Below, one piece after another: positions 1-9,179 of a stretch of DNA of 18,062 nucleotides. The notes beneath the pieces are model-generated. The model searched no databases and had not been told where the DNA came from. It worked only from the letters and a program-made list of their open reading frames with translations. The translations under genes were made by a program, and so were the position numbers. How positions within the stretch are numbered: position 1 is the first letter of the stretch; each line of letters starts with the position of its first letter. The stretch is taken from the NCBI GenBank assembly GCA_022836615.1, contig MU405492.1, positions 1-18,062 of the forward strand, given 5' to 3'. The stretch comes from Annulohypoxylon bovei var. microspora. Its lineage: Eukaryota; Ascomycota; Sordariomycetes; Xylariales; Hypoxylaceae.

Positions 1-978
1 TAATTAAAAGTTTTATTAAATAATTTAAACTTTCATTTATATAATTAATTTTCTTTTTTTTTAACATTTAATAAAAATTAATTTTATAATTATTTTTAAC
101 ATTATCGCTTAAATTTAATTCGAAACTTAATTTATAACGTTTTAATATATAATATATATTAATAATCTTTTCATATATTATAATAAAAATTCATTATAAA
201 ACTTTATGATTTTTTTTATTAATAACCGTTAAAAGTTTAATCGATAATTATTTAAACGAAATTAATAATAAATTCGTAATATTATTACGTATTTCATCGT
301 TAAAAGCTTTAATTAATATTATTTAAAACTTATATATATATTTTTTTTTAATTTCGCTTTTTTTAATAATTTTAATTATTAAAAATAAAAACAAGTTTAA
401 AAATTTAAAATCGAATGTTTTTAAATTAATAAACTTTTAAACATTATTTTTATTATAATTTATTATAATAATAATTATTAATATAAGAAATTTTTTCATT
501 TATTTAATTTAATTTACGTTAAAAATTAAAAATTAATCATTAATTAATTTATAATTAATCGTTATTTTTTAAAAAATAATAAATTATAAAATATTATATA
601 TTTTTAAAAAATTTTTTTTAAGAAAATTAAAAAAAATTTAAAACGTATTTATATATAAAAATCTTTAAAACATTAACGTTAAATATATATTAAACTTATA
701 ATTATTATATAATTTATAAATATTAAATTTTATATATTATAAAAAAATATAATTTATTAAAAAAAATAAAGCATAATTTCATTCCCCGGATAATTTATTT
801 AAACCCACGTTTAATTAACCGATTATATAACGTGATTAACCATCGAAAAATTAAAATTTCGTAATATATTTTAAATTATATATTACGTTTTTTAATAAAA
901 ATATTAATATAATATTAATTATAATAAATTAATATATAAATAATATTAAAAATAATATAAAAATAATTAAAATAAAAT
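1..978. other. Unassigned AT-rich DNA
   Basis: No gene or recognisable element was seen. The stretch is A/T runs with scattered CG. A small GC-richer islet at about 779-846 (containing ATTCCCCGG, AAACCCACG and two GATTA/TTAACC-like words) stands out as less mutated, but nothing in it can be named. Confidence 0.5.
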
Positions 979-1313
979 ATTCGAATTTAATAAAAATAAT
1001 TAAATGAAAAAAGTTTTAATATATTTTTTTTAATAATTTTATATTTTTAATATTAAAAGTTTATAAATTTTATTATTTTTTAAAAAGCCGTTAAATTTAT
1101 AATAATTAATTAAATATAATATTTTATAAATAAAATTATTTTAAAATTTTTAATTAATTAAATAATATATTTTAATTTTTAAAATAATTTATTTATAAAA
1201 AAATAATTTTTAATAAAATTTAATTTTTCGAAAACGAAAAGTTTATTAAAAATTAATTTTCGCATATAAATTAAATAAATAAAAAAATAAACGAATTAAT
1301 TATTTAAAATATT
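979..1313 (+). repeat. Dispersed repeat A, copy 1 (RIP-mutated)
   Basis: This stretch aligns collinearly with 3190-3534 in direct orientation. Shared blocks include a TTTAATAT run followed by long T runs, a block reading roughly CGTT-T/AAATTTATAA, a TTTTATAAATAAA block, TTTTTAATTAATTAAAT, and an AAAACGAAAA block near the right end. Differences are largely A/G and C/T plus small indels, as expected of two independently RIP-mutated copies. The copies are about 2.2 kb apart and flank foldback MITE copy 3, so they could be LTRs or just two copies of a short element. No TG/CA ends or target duplications were found, so the family is unknown. Confidence 0.55.
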
Positions 1314-1363
1314 CGCGTATAAATTAAATAAATAATAATAATAAACGATTATTTAAAATATTT
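1261..1363 (+). repeat. Two-unit tandem duplication, about 52 bp
   Basis: Two adjacent units, 1261-1313 and 1314-1363, both begin CGC(A/G)TATAAATTAAATAAAT and end in TTATTTAAAATATT. They differ by a few indels and one A/G change. The matching region near 3505-3540 appears to hold only one unit, so the duplication is probably specific to this copy. Confidence 0.6.
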
Positions 1364-1458
1364 ATATAATTAATTTAATATATATAAAAAAACCTTTAAA
1401 TTAAATAATTAAATAATTTTTAAAAAAATAATTATAAATAATTATAAATAATTAAATA

Positions 1459-2440
1459 AAAATAATGTTAAATTCGTTATATAAATGTCGTAAGTTTCGT
1501 TCGTTATATAAAAGATATTAAAAGGTATTTAAAATTTCATATAAATCGTTATATAATTAAAAATACTAATAACCGGCGAAATTTAATTAATTTAATTTAC
1601 TTTTCTTTTATTATAATTTATACCCCTTTTAATTCCACCGTTTCCCACCTTTTTAACCCGGGTTTAAATTTCTTATAATTATATAATTAAATAAATCTTA
1701 AAAAACGCTTTTAAATAAACTTAATTACATTTTATAAAAATTATTATATAAATGGTAAATTAAATTAAAAAATAATCGCATATAAAAGGAAAAAGTTTAC
1801 GTAAAAAGTATTATAAAATTAATTTAATAAATATATTTTAAATGCATTAACTTTTAATTTAATTTACCACTTATATAACCATTTATAATTAATATAACTT
1901 AAATTAATTAAAAGCGTTTTAAACGTTAAATTTAATTATATAATTACAAGAAATTTAAATAAAAAATAAAATGGGAAATATAAAATAAAAAAAAAATATA
2001 TAAATGGGTGTAAACGCTTGGATTTTTTTAAATTTAATTAAAGGTGCGCGGGGGTAAGCATTAAAAATATTTACGTTTACGAAAGTTATAAATAAAAGTT
2101 TCGTATATTAACCACGGGCTTTTACTTAATGCGTAATTAAATAAAAAATAAATAAACATTGTATTAATTTTAAATTAAGGTTTAAACTTAATAATGATTT
2201 ATGCATTAAATTTTAATGGGTAACCGTTATATTTTTAACAATTTAACCATTAAAAAAACGCGTTACACGGTGCGGATATATTTTTATTTACACGGGTTAA
2301 CCCTTAAGGTTAATGTGCGAAACTTTTATTTATAACTTTCGTATATAAAAATTTATATACGGGGAAAAGTACCATAAATGCCGGGCCATATATAATAAAC
2401 GAAACCCATGACATTTATATAACGGATTTAATATTATTTA
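1459..2440 (-). mobile_element. Foldback MITE copy 3, RIP-mutated, minus orientation, carrying a nested MITE
   Basis: This is a degraded relative of the intact element at 8515-9235, read on the opposite strand. The left end AAAATAATG is the mutated form of the terminal AGAGCAATG. The series CGAAATT.AAT.AATTTAA.TTACTTTTC, CCGTTTCCCACC and AAAACGCTTTTAA follows the reverse complement of the intact right arm in order. At the other end, the reverse complement of GGCCCGGCAT and of the CGGGGAAAAGTACC block matches the intact left arm. Total length is 982 bp; removing the 262-bp nested element and one TA leaves 718 bp, close to the intact 721 bp. Candidate 6-bp target duplications are TAAATA (1453-1458) and TAAATG (2441-2446), one G/A difference. 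It encodes no protein, and mobility would need a transposase supplied in trans. Confidence 0.85.
2080..2341. mobile_element. Nested 262-bp TA-flanked MITE inside foldback MITE copy 3
   Basis: The ends are inverted repeats. 2080-2113 starts CGAAAGTTATAAATAAAAGT, and its reverse complement is found at 2308-2341; 32 of 34 positions match, including a perfect outer 24 bp. TA lies immediately outside both ends (2078-2079 and 2342-2343), the target duplication typical of Tc1/mariner-type elements. The interior lacks any open frame. The foldback MITE copies at 5823-6527 and 8515-9235 lack this segment at the equivalent place (left arm, between the ATACAAAC-like and ACTTTCAATGC-like blocks), so they act as empty-site controls. 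It keeps more G and C than its surroundings (GGGTAACC, GCGTTACACGGTGCGG), which suggests lighter or later RIP. The superfamily is inferred only from the TA and the inverted repeats. Confidence 0.8.
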
Positions 2441-3189
2441 TAAATGATTTAATAATTATAAATAATTAAATAAATATAAATAATTAAATAAAAAACTTAA
2501 TAAATAATAAAACGAAAAACTTTATAAAATTTAATATATAATTTATTAAAAAATAATTTAATAAAAGTTAAATTAAAAATTAAATAAATAATTTAACGAA
2601 TGGTTTAAAAAATAATATAAAAAATAATTAAATTAATGGTTTAATAAAAATTATATAAATAAATAAATTAATTAATTAATTAATAAATAAATAAATAATT
2701 TAAAAATAATTTAACGAAAAATTAATAAAAAGTTTAATATATAATTTTATAAAAAATTTAAAAAATAAATTAATAAATAATTAATTAAATGTTTAAATTA
2801 AAAGAAATTATAAAAATTAAATTAATAATTAAATAAAAAGTTTAATAAATAATTTAAAAATTTAATAAAAAATGGTTTATAAAATAATTATAAATAATTT
2901 AATAAATAATTAAATAAATAATAATATAAATAATTAAAAAAAAACTTAAAAAAAACTTAAAAATTTAATAAAAAATAATTTACGAAATGGTTATAAATAA
3001 TTTAATAAACGATTAAATAAATGGTAATACAAGTGGTTAAATAAATGCGCGAACCGTGGTAATAAATAAATTCGTTATATAAAAAAAAATAAAAATAAAA
3101 AAATAAAAAATTAAACGATTAATTTTTAATTAAATTTAAAATATTATACCATTTAAACGAATAATTTTATATTTATAATTATAAGCCGT
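2441..3189. other. A-rich degenerate repeat tract, no gene
   Basis: The stretch is dominated by loosely repeated AATAATTTAATAAATAATTAAATAAA-like phrases with a recurrent ATGGTTTAA/ATGGTTA word (near 2598, 2636, 2869, 2986, 3021 and 3032). It may be an old minisatellite or the A-rich strand of a RIP-mutated repeat. An ATTA/ATAA microsatellite-like run lies around 2665-2698. No coding frame or element ends were seen. Confidence 0.4.
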
Positions 3190-3534
3190 ATTATTTAAAT
3201 TTAACATAAATAATTAAATAAAAAAAACTTTAATATGTTTTTTTTATAATTTTTATTAAAAGATTTTTATTACGATAATTTTATATTTTTAACGTTAAAA
3301 ATATATAAATCCCGTTATTTTTTTAAAAGTTATTATATTTATAAAAATTAATTAAATATATCGTTTTATAAATAAATTTATTTTATAATTTTTAATTAAT
3401 TAAATTTATAAGTTTTAATTTTCGAAATAATTCGTTTATAAAAAAATATATTTTAATAAAAATTAATTTTTTAAAAACGAAAAATTTATTAAAAATTAAT
3501 TAAATAATAATAAAAAATTAATTATTTAAAACGT
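3190..3534 (+). repeat. Dispersed repeat A, copy 2 (RIP-mutated)
   Basis: Direct-orientation partner of 979-1313, with the same order of blocks: TTTAATATGTTTTTTTTA, a CCCGTTATTTTTTTAAAAG block, CGTTTTATAAATAAATTTAT, TTTTTAATTAATTAAAT and AAAAACGAAAAATTTATT. It keeps a few bases lost in the other copy (for example CCCG versus GCCG phasing). Single-unit where the first copy has a 52-bp duplication. The family is unknown. Confidence 0.55.
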
Positions 3535-3671
3535 TTATTTAATTAAAAATTTTTAATTTTTATATATAAAATTATTAAAATTATTTAAAATAATTATATA
3601 ATTAAAAGTAATATTAAATTATTTTTATACGAATATAAGTTTAATTAAAAAAAGAAATATATTTTTTAATT

Positions 3672-4013
3672 TTTTTTTAAAAAGTTATTTTTATATTATT
3701 TTAATATATTTTATTTTATTTATTTAATAAAAAAGTTTAATTAAAAGTTAATAATTTATTTATACGATTAAATATTTAAGTTATAACTTAATTAAATTAT
3801 AATTATATATATAAAATAATTTAATTTTAAAACTTTAAAATATAATATATTTTAAATTTAAAAAATTATAATTTAATTTATTAAAAAAGTTTTTAAATGT
3901 AATTTTAAATTACTTATATTGTATAAATTAAAATAATATATTATATATAATATAATAATTTAAACTTATAATTAAAATTAAATGAAATTAATGTTTTTAA
4001 CCGTGGCGTTAAT
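3672..4013 (+). repeat. Dispersed repeat C, copy 1 (RIP-mutated)
   Basis: This aligns in direct orientation with 11138-11500. Shared anchors in order are AAAAGTTATTTTT, TTTAATTAAAA, TTTAAGTTATAA, ATAAAATAAT.TAATTTTAAA, TTTAAAATATAAT.TATTTTAA, TTTTTAAAT and TATAATTAAAAT. Copy differences are mostly transitions and short indels. It runs directly into repeat D at 4014. No ends or coding motif can be identified. Confidence 0.5.
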
Positions 4014-4116
4014 CGTAAATAATTAAAAAAAAAATTCATTTATATATAAAATTATATAATAAAATTTATATCGATTAAATTTAAATTTTTATTATAATAA
4101 TATATTATAAATTTAA
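4014..4116 (+). repeat. Dispersed repeat D, copy 1 (RIP-mutated)
   Basis: A close direct match to 16633-16738. Both start CGTAAATAATTAAAAAAA and end with a near-identical block of about 45 bp beginning ATTAAATTTAAATTTTTATT. Because repeat C copy 1 abuts it, C and D probably belong to one element of which the other sites keep different portions. Confidence 0.6.
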
Positions 4117-5816
4117 TTAATTAATATTATAAATTTAATATTATTTATAATTAATTTTTTAAATTTAATTTAATATATATAAAAAAGGTTTTTAATTTTA
4201 AAGAAATAAATTAAAATAATATGCTTTTAAACCTTTTAATAATATAAAATATTATTTACGTATATAAACATTATTTAATATATTTTATTAAAAATTATTT
4301 ATTATTAATTTATTAATCATTTTAAATTTTTAAATTAATTAAAATTTATATATAATTTAAAGTTATTTAATAATTAATATTTATCATTATAAATGGTTTA
4401 AATATTATTATAAAAACCTTTAAATTAAAAATTTATAATAATTAATAATGGTTTATTTAATAATAAAAATAATTTATATAAATAATTTAATAAAAAGTTT
4501 AATAAATATAATTATTTAAAAAATTTATTTATTTATTTATTTATTTTTATATTAATTACTTTTGAATTTTTAAATAAATTAAATTTATAAAAATAAATAT
4601 ATAATATTATTACGTGGTAAATATTTAAATAAAAATTATATATTAAAAAAAAATTATTTTATTATAATTATTAATTTTTATTATTATATGTTAATATTAT
4701 TTTTTATTTTATAATTATAAAAGCTTATTTTTTTAATAAAAATAAAAAAAAAGTAATAAAAAGGTAATTAATTAATTAATTAAATTTAATAAAATAAAAT
4801 TATAATTAAATAATAAATTTAATAAAAAAATGTTTTAAAATAAAATAATTATAATTATTATTTTTTATTAAAAGCTTTATTTATTAAAAAAAATTTATTT
4901 TATTATTAATTAATTTTATTTTAAATAATTTTATTTAAAAAACTTTATTATTTATAAAATTAAAAACCTTAAAAAAATTATTTTTATTTTTTTAATTATA
5001 ATATAATGAAAAACCTTTATTATTTTTTCGGTTTATAAGGTTTTTTTTATATTATAAATAAATTATAAATATTTTTTTTTAATATTAAAAATTTTAAATC
5101 GTTAATTTAATATTAATAATATATTATAATTATTTTATTATAAATTAAATTAATTATTATTAATATGTTTTATATAATTTATTTACGTTTTACGTTTATA
5201 TTATATAATTTTATTAATAATAAAATTATTAAACTTTTTTATGCTTTTTATTATATTACGGTTATTTTTTATTTACTTTATATATATTATTATAAATATT
5301 ATAAAATCGTAAATATTTTATTAAATTATTATTATTATTTTAATTAATTTTTTTTTAAATTATTATCGGGTTATATAATAACTTATATATATTAATAATA
5401 TTATTTTATTTCGTTCGTTTATATTTTAATTAAATTTATAATTATATATTTTAATTTAAAAACGAACTTAAAAATATATATTAATTTTAAAAACGTTTTT
5501 ATTATAATATCGTTGCAATTATTTATTATTTAATCTTTAAGTTTATTATTATTAAAAAATAATATTATATTTTTTTTATATTTTATTTTTTAAATAAAAT
5601 GTTAATTTTTTTTATTTATACGAAATAAGTTTAATTATAATAAGAAATATTATAAATTTATTATTTTTATAAATTTTATATAAATATATATTATATTTTA
5701 TTATTATTTTATTATATTATCGTTAATATTATTTTTAAAATATTATAAATTAAATTAAATTTATAAAAGTTTTATTATATTAATTATTATTAAATAATAT
5801 TAATTATTATTATTAA
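4117..5816. other. Unassigned AT-rich DNA
   Basis: No recognisable gene or element ends were seen. It holds simple runs (for example TTTA repeats near 4519-4540) and a small inverted repeat around 5009-5048 (AAAAACCTT ... AAGGTTTTT with a TTCGG loop region). One 60-codon open frame at 5165-5347 is only Y, F, I, N, L and K codons from A/T triplets and is not a gene. The right part is T-rich and could belong to the minus-strand LINE, but no motif proves it. Confidence 0.4.
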
Positions 5817-5822
5817 TTTTTT

Positions 5823-6527
5823 AAAGTAATGTTAAATTTATTATATGGATGTCGTTAATTTTATCCGTTATATAAAGGTGGTATTAAAAAGTACTTTTCC
5901 CCGCATATAAATCTTTATATAAACGTATATATTAAAAATTACACTTTTAATTAAATTTAAAAAAATTTACGCGTTTATATTTAATTAAAGCTTTTTAATT
6001 TAATATTTCCCACCTTTTTAACTTAGGTTTAAATTTCTTATAATTACATAATTAAATAAATTTTAAAAAGTACTTTTAATTAATTATAATTATATGTTTT
6101 GTAAATGGTTATATAAGTGGTAAATCCGTTTGAAAATTAATGCATTTAAAAGCCTTTATTAAATTAATCCCGTAATACCTTTCGTATAAACCTTTTTATT
6201 TTACATGTGATTATTTTTTAATTTAATTTACCATTTATATAACCATTTTAAAAGCATGTAACCAAGTTTATTCGAAAACGCTTTGCGAGATTTATTTAAT
6301 TATGTAATTACAAGAAATTTAAAAAAGGATTAAAGTGGGAAATATAAGAAAAAAAGGAGGGTATGTAGGTTATGGTGGGAGAAAAGTAGGTTAAATTAAC
6401 TGAATTTCGCCGGCTGTTGGTACCTTTAATTATATGGCGATTTATATAAAACTTGAAATACTTTTTAATAACCTTTATATAATAAACAAAACTTGTAACA
6501 TTTATATAACAAATTTAACATTATTCA
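5823..6527 (+). mobile_element. Foldback MITE copy 2, RIP-mutated, plus orientation
   Basis: This is a mutated relative of 8515-9235 in the same orientation and of nearly the same length (705 versus 721 bp). The left end AAAGTAATGTTAA matches AGAGCAATGTTGG with G/A and C/T changes. Shared blocks in order include GTACTTTTCCCCGC, TTTCCCACCT, TTTGTAAATGGTTATATAAG, AAAACGCTTTGCGAGAT, AAGTGGGAAA, GTAGGTTAAATTAACTGAATTTCG, ATGGCGATTT and the end AACATTATTCA. Candidate 6-bp target duplications are TTTTTT at 5817-5822 and 6528-6533, though poly-T is weak evidence. It lacks the nested 262-bp MITE found in the copy at 1459-2440. It lies beside, and may be inserted into, the minus-strand LINE remains. 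No protein is encoded. Confidence 0.85.
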
Positions 6528-6533
6528 TTTTTT

Positions 6534-7639
6534 AATAAAAAAATATTTTAATTAAAAATTAAATAAACTTTTATTAAAAAATTAAATATATAAATTAAAT
6601 TTATTATTATAAAATATTAATTTTTATTATTTAATAAAAAATTAACGTAATATATATTAATTTTAATATTATTATTATTATTATTATTATTATTTTATTA
6701 TATAATTATTAATATATACCTCATTTATTTTTAATTTTTTTTAATTAATTTAAATTTATAAATTTAATTATTTTTAATATTAAATTTATTATTTTTAATT
6801 AACTTTTTATTAATAATATATTAATAATTTTATTTATATTTTTTTTAATAATATTAATAATTTTATTATTTTATATATTAATAATAAACTTTTTTTTAAA
6901 AGTTATTACGTAATAATTTTAAATTTATTTAAATTTATTATAACTTTTTAATAATTTTTTAAAATTATAAATGCGTTCGATTTAAATTTTTTACGAAACG
7001 TTAATTTCGCGTCGATAAATTATAAATATTTTATAATAATATAATACGTTATTTTTTTTTATCGCATCGATATTTAAAAATTTATATATTTATTATTATT
7101 TTTTTAAAAAAAAAACGTTAAAATTAATTTTTTTTTAAATTTATATTAAAATTAAAACTTTATATTTTTTTATTTCGTAATATTAATTTTTAATTAATAT
7201 ATTATTAAAAAACATTAACGTAATAAAAATATTTTATTCGTAATTTATTACTTTTTATTTTTTTTAATAAAATTATTTTTTAAATATTTATTAATTTTTC
7301 ATTTAATTAATTAAATATTTTTTAATTTTTAATTTTATTTAAACTTTTTTATTAACGTTTTATTATTATTTTAATATTAATATTTTTTATTTTTATTTAA
7401 TTATTATATTATTTTATTTTTTATTTTTATAATAACGTAATTAAATCTTAAAAATTTCATTTTAAATTTAAATTTTATTAATTTTAAATTTAAATATAAG
7501 TTTATTAAAAAATATCCGATTTTTATTTTTAAAATAAATATAAAAATAATTTTATATATTCCGTTAATTTCTTATAAATAACTTAATTACGTAATATATA
7601 ATTTATTTATTATTTTTTTAATTTTATTAATTTTATTAT
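6534..7639 (-). other. T-rich DNA, possible 3' part of the dead LINE
   Basis: This lies directly downstream, in minus-strand sense, of the reverse-transcriptase remains. It has the same T-over-A bias on the plus strand, consistent with a minus-strand coding remnant (the region after the RT, perhaps including an RNase H). I could not identify a firm RNase H or zinc-finger motif, so assignment rests on position and composition. A GC-richer patch near 6970-7080 (GCGTTCG, TTTCGCGTCGAT, TCGCATCGAT) is unexplained. Confidence 0.3.
6668..6694 (+). repeat. (ATT)9 microsatellite
   Basis: Nine uninterrupted ATT units. In such AT-rich DNA this may arise by RIP conversion or slippage; no function is implied. 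Confidence 0.8.
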
Positions 7640-8340
7640 TTAAAATATATTTTATCGTTATTTTATATAATATTATATTTTAAATTATTTTAATATAATT
7701 TCTTTTCACTTTTAAAACGTTACATTTTTATATAAATATTATTAACTTTAAAAATATATATTTTTATTTTTTTATTTTATTTTTTATATATTTTAAATAT
7801 GTTTTTAATATAATTTTTTATTTAATTATACGTTAAAAAATCGTACGTTTTTTAATAATTTTACATATATATTTTTTAATATTATTAAATTCGTTTTAAA
7901 TTTATATATTTTTATAAAATATATTAATTTATTTTTATTAAAAATAAAAAATATTTTATATTTTTTCGCTTACGATTTATATATTTTAAACGTTTCTTTT
8001 AATTTAATATAATTTTCTTTAATATTTTTAATTATTATTAATAAGTTTATATTATTTATAAATTTTATTATTAAAAAAAATTATTTTAATTTTTTATATA
8101 ACGTGGTAATGTATAAAATAAATAAAATTAAAAACAATAATAATTTTTATAAAACTTTTATAAAAATTTATTACCGTTTTAATTTCGTTTCGTTGAAAAT
8201 TAATTTTTTTATTTATTTATAAAACTTATTACTTATTTAATTATTTAAAATAATTTTTTTTTATATAATATATAAATCATTTTTTATAATATTATATTAT
8301 TAAATATATTTAATATATCGAATTTAAAAAACAACGCCGT
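7640..8340 (-). pseudogene. RIP-destroyed reverse transcriptase of a Tad1/I-like LINE
   Basis: In one continuous minus-strand frame, motifs of fungal LINE reverse transcriptases survive with only RIP-type codon changes. At 8158-8132 the translation is KVL*KLLLF, exactly what G-to-A and C-to-T make of the GVPQGSPLS motif (GGG to AAA, CAA to TAA, CCA/TCA to TTA). Exactly 32 codons later, 8062-8051 gives FINN, the mutated catalytic FVDD (GAC to AAT), followed by INLL. Thirty codons further is a stop followed by A (7972-7967), where the family has WA, then KKYKIFFIFNKNKLIYF, matching the family's W-A-x-x-H-G-x-x-F-A-P-x-K-x-E-L-I-H-F stretch. NVQLNKKL-like residues follow near 7825. In its intact form the protein would copy element RNA at a nicked target. 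The catalytic aspartates are lost and the frame holds many stops. Family membership is by recalled motif, not a search. Confidence 0.8.
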
Positions 8341-8508
8341 TTCGTTATATTTTTATATAAAATATATTTCTTTTATTATTATATATACGATAATTTTTAT
8401 AAATTTAAATTTTTTATTATTTATTTAATTTTTAAAAAATAATTGTTTTTTTTGTTATATGCGTGATTTATTAAATAATCGTCTTTTTAATAAGTTTTTT
8501 CATTATAT
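8341..8508 (-). pseudogene. Probable N-terminal RT segment of the same LINE, up to the MITE insertion
   Basis: This is minus-strand sequence upstream of the readable RT motifs, with no independent diagnostic motif. It is taken as LINE because the region is adjacent, has the same T-rich plus strand, and is cut by the 8515-9235 insertion; the flank resumes at 9242. The palm and finger motifs expected here could not be read with confidence. Confidence 0.4.
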
Positions 8509-8514
8509 TTAATA
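8509..8514. repeat. Left target-site duplication TTAATA
   Basis: TTAATA precedes the AGAGCAATG terminus and is repeated exactly at 9236-9241 after the right terminus. It contains no C or G. The surrounding low-complexity DNA makes a chance match possible, but the other two copies also show 6-bp candidates. Confidence 0.75.
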
Positions 8515-8570
8515 AGAGCAATGTTGGCCGCGCTGTATGTATGTCGCGGGGTTCCCGCGCTGTATGCGGG
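8515..8570 (+). repeat. Left terminal inverted repeat (56 bp)
   Basis: This pairs with 9180-9235 at 51 of 56 positions. It contains two copies of the subterminal word GCGCTGTATG (in the outer and inner parts) and the short palindrome CGCGGGGTTCCCGCG. Repeated subterminal words of this kind are often transposase-binding sites in DNA transposons; that role is inferred. Confidence 0.92.
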
Positions 8571-8859
8571 CCGGGCATCACAGGTACTTTCCCCGCCATA
8601 CAAATCCGCATACAAACACATGTACTTTCAATGCTCACCCCGCGCGCACCTTCAATTGAACTTAGAAAATCCACGCGCCCACACCCACCTACATACCCTT
8701 TCAATCTACCGTTTCCCACCCCTTCAATTTCTCGTCAAAGTTTTTATAATTACACAGCCAGTTAGATCTCGAAAAACGCTTTCGATTGATCCAGGTTGCA
8801 TCTATTGGAAATAGCTGTGTGGGTGGCAAATCAGGTTGAAAGCTGAGTGCATCTAGTAG

Positions 8860-8905
8860 TTTTTGACCAAGGTGGTCCCGTGATACCCTTCGCGCAAGCC
8901 TTCTT
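8860..8905. other. Loop region between the two arms of the foldback MITE
   Basis: Pairing of the arms fades after the GCATCTAGTAG / CCTACATGCG blocks. The centre, about 46 bases, contains a small inverted repeat, GACC...GGTC (8865-8877, GACCAAGGTGGTC). It is the only part of the element not mirrored in the opposite arm. Confidence 0.55.
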
Positions 8906-9179
8906 GCCCTACATGCGATTACCTTCCAACCTGATTTTCCAGGGATATAACTGTCTCTATGAGATGCAACCTGGATCAGTCAAAAGCGCTTTGCGAGATC
9001 TATCCAATTCTCCAATTGTAAAAAATAAGACCTTGAATTGAAAGGGTGGGAAACGGGGGATTGGAATAAGCCGTAGGTAGGTATGTAAGAAAAGTAGGTT
9101 GAATTGATTGAATTTCGTGGGGAGCTGGTACTTTCAATTGTATGGCGATTTGTATGGGACTCGAAGTACCTTACGACAC

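Noticed and set aside
2441..3065. A-rich tract as a replication origin or centromere core
   Set aside because: AT-richness alone is uninformative here because the whole window is AT-rich; no diagnostic element was seen.
4519..4540. TTTA repeat run as a CRISPR-like or origin repeat
   Set aside because: Simple low-complexity run; no spacers and no conserved unit.
5165..5347. 60-codon open frame
   Set aside because: It uses almost only A/T codons (Y, F, I, N, L, K) in converted DNA, with no domain, context or conserved motif; an open stretch by composition alone.
8471..8719. 82-codon minus-strand frame across the left end of the MITE
   Set aside because: It starts inside the inverted arm and runs out into the AT flank; it overlaps two plus frames and has no protein character.
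8521..8814. 97- and 74-codon overlapping plus frames in the MITE left arm
   Set aside because: They begin within the terminal inverted repeat, share the same DNA in two frames, have no recognisable domain, and are open only because this arm is not RIP-mutated.
8865..8877. GACC...GGTC as a terminator or regulatory hairpin
   Set aside because: Only a 4-bp stem in the loop of the MITE; too short to support a function.
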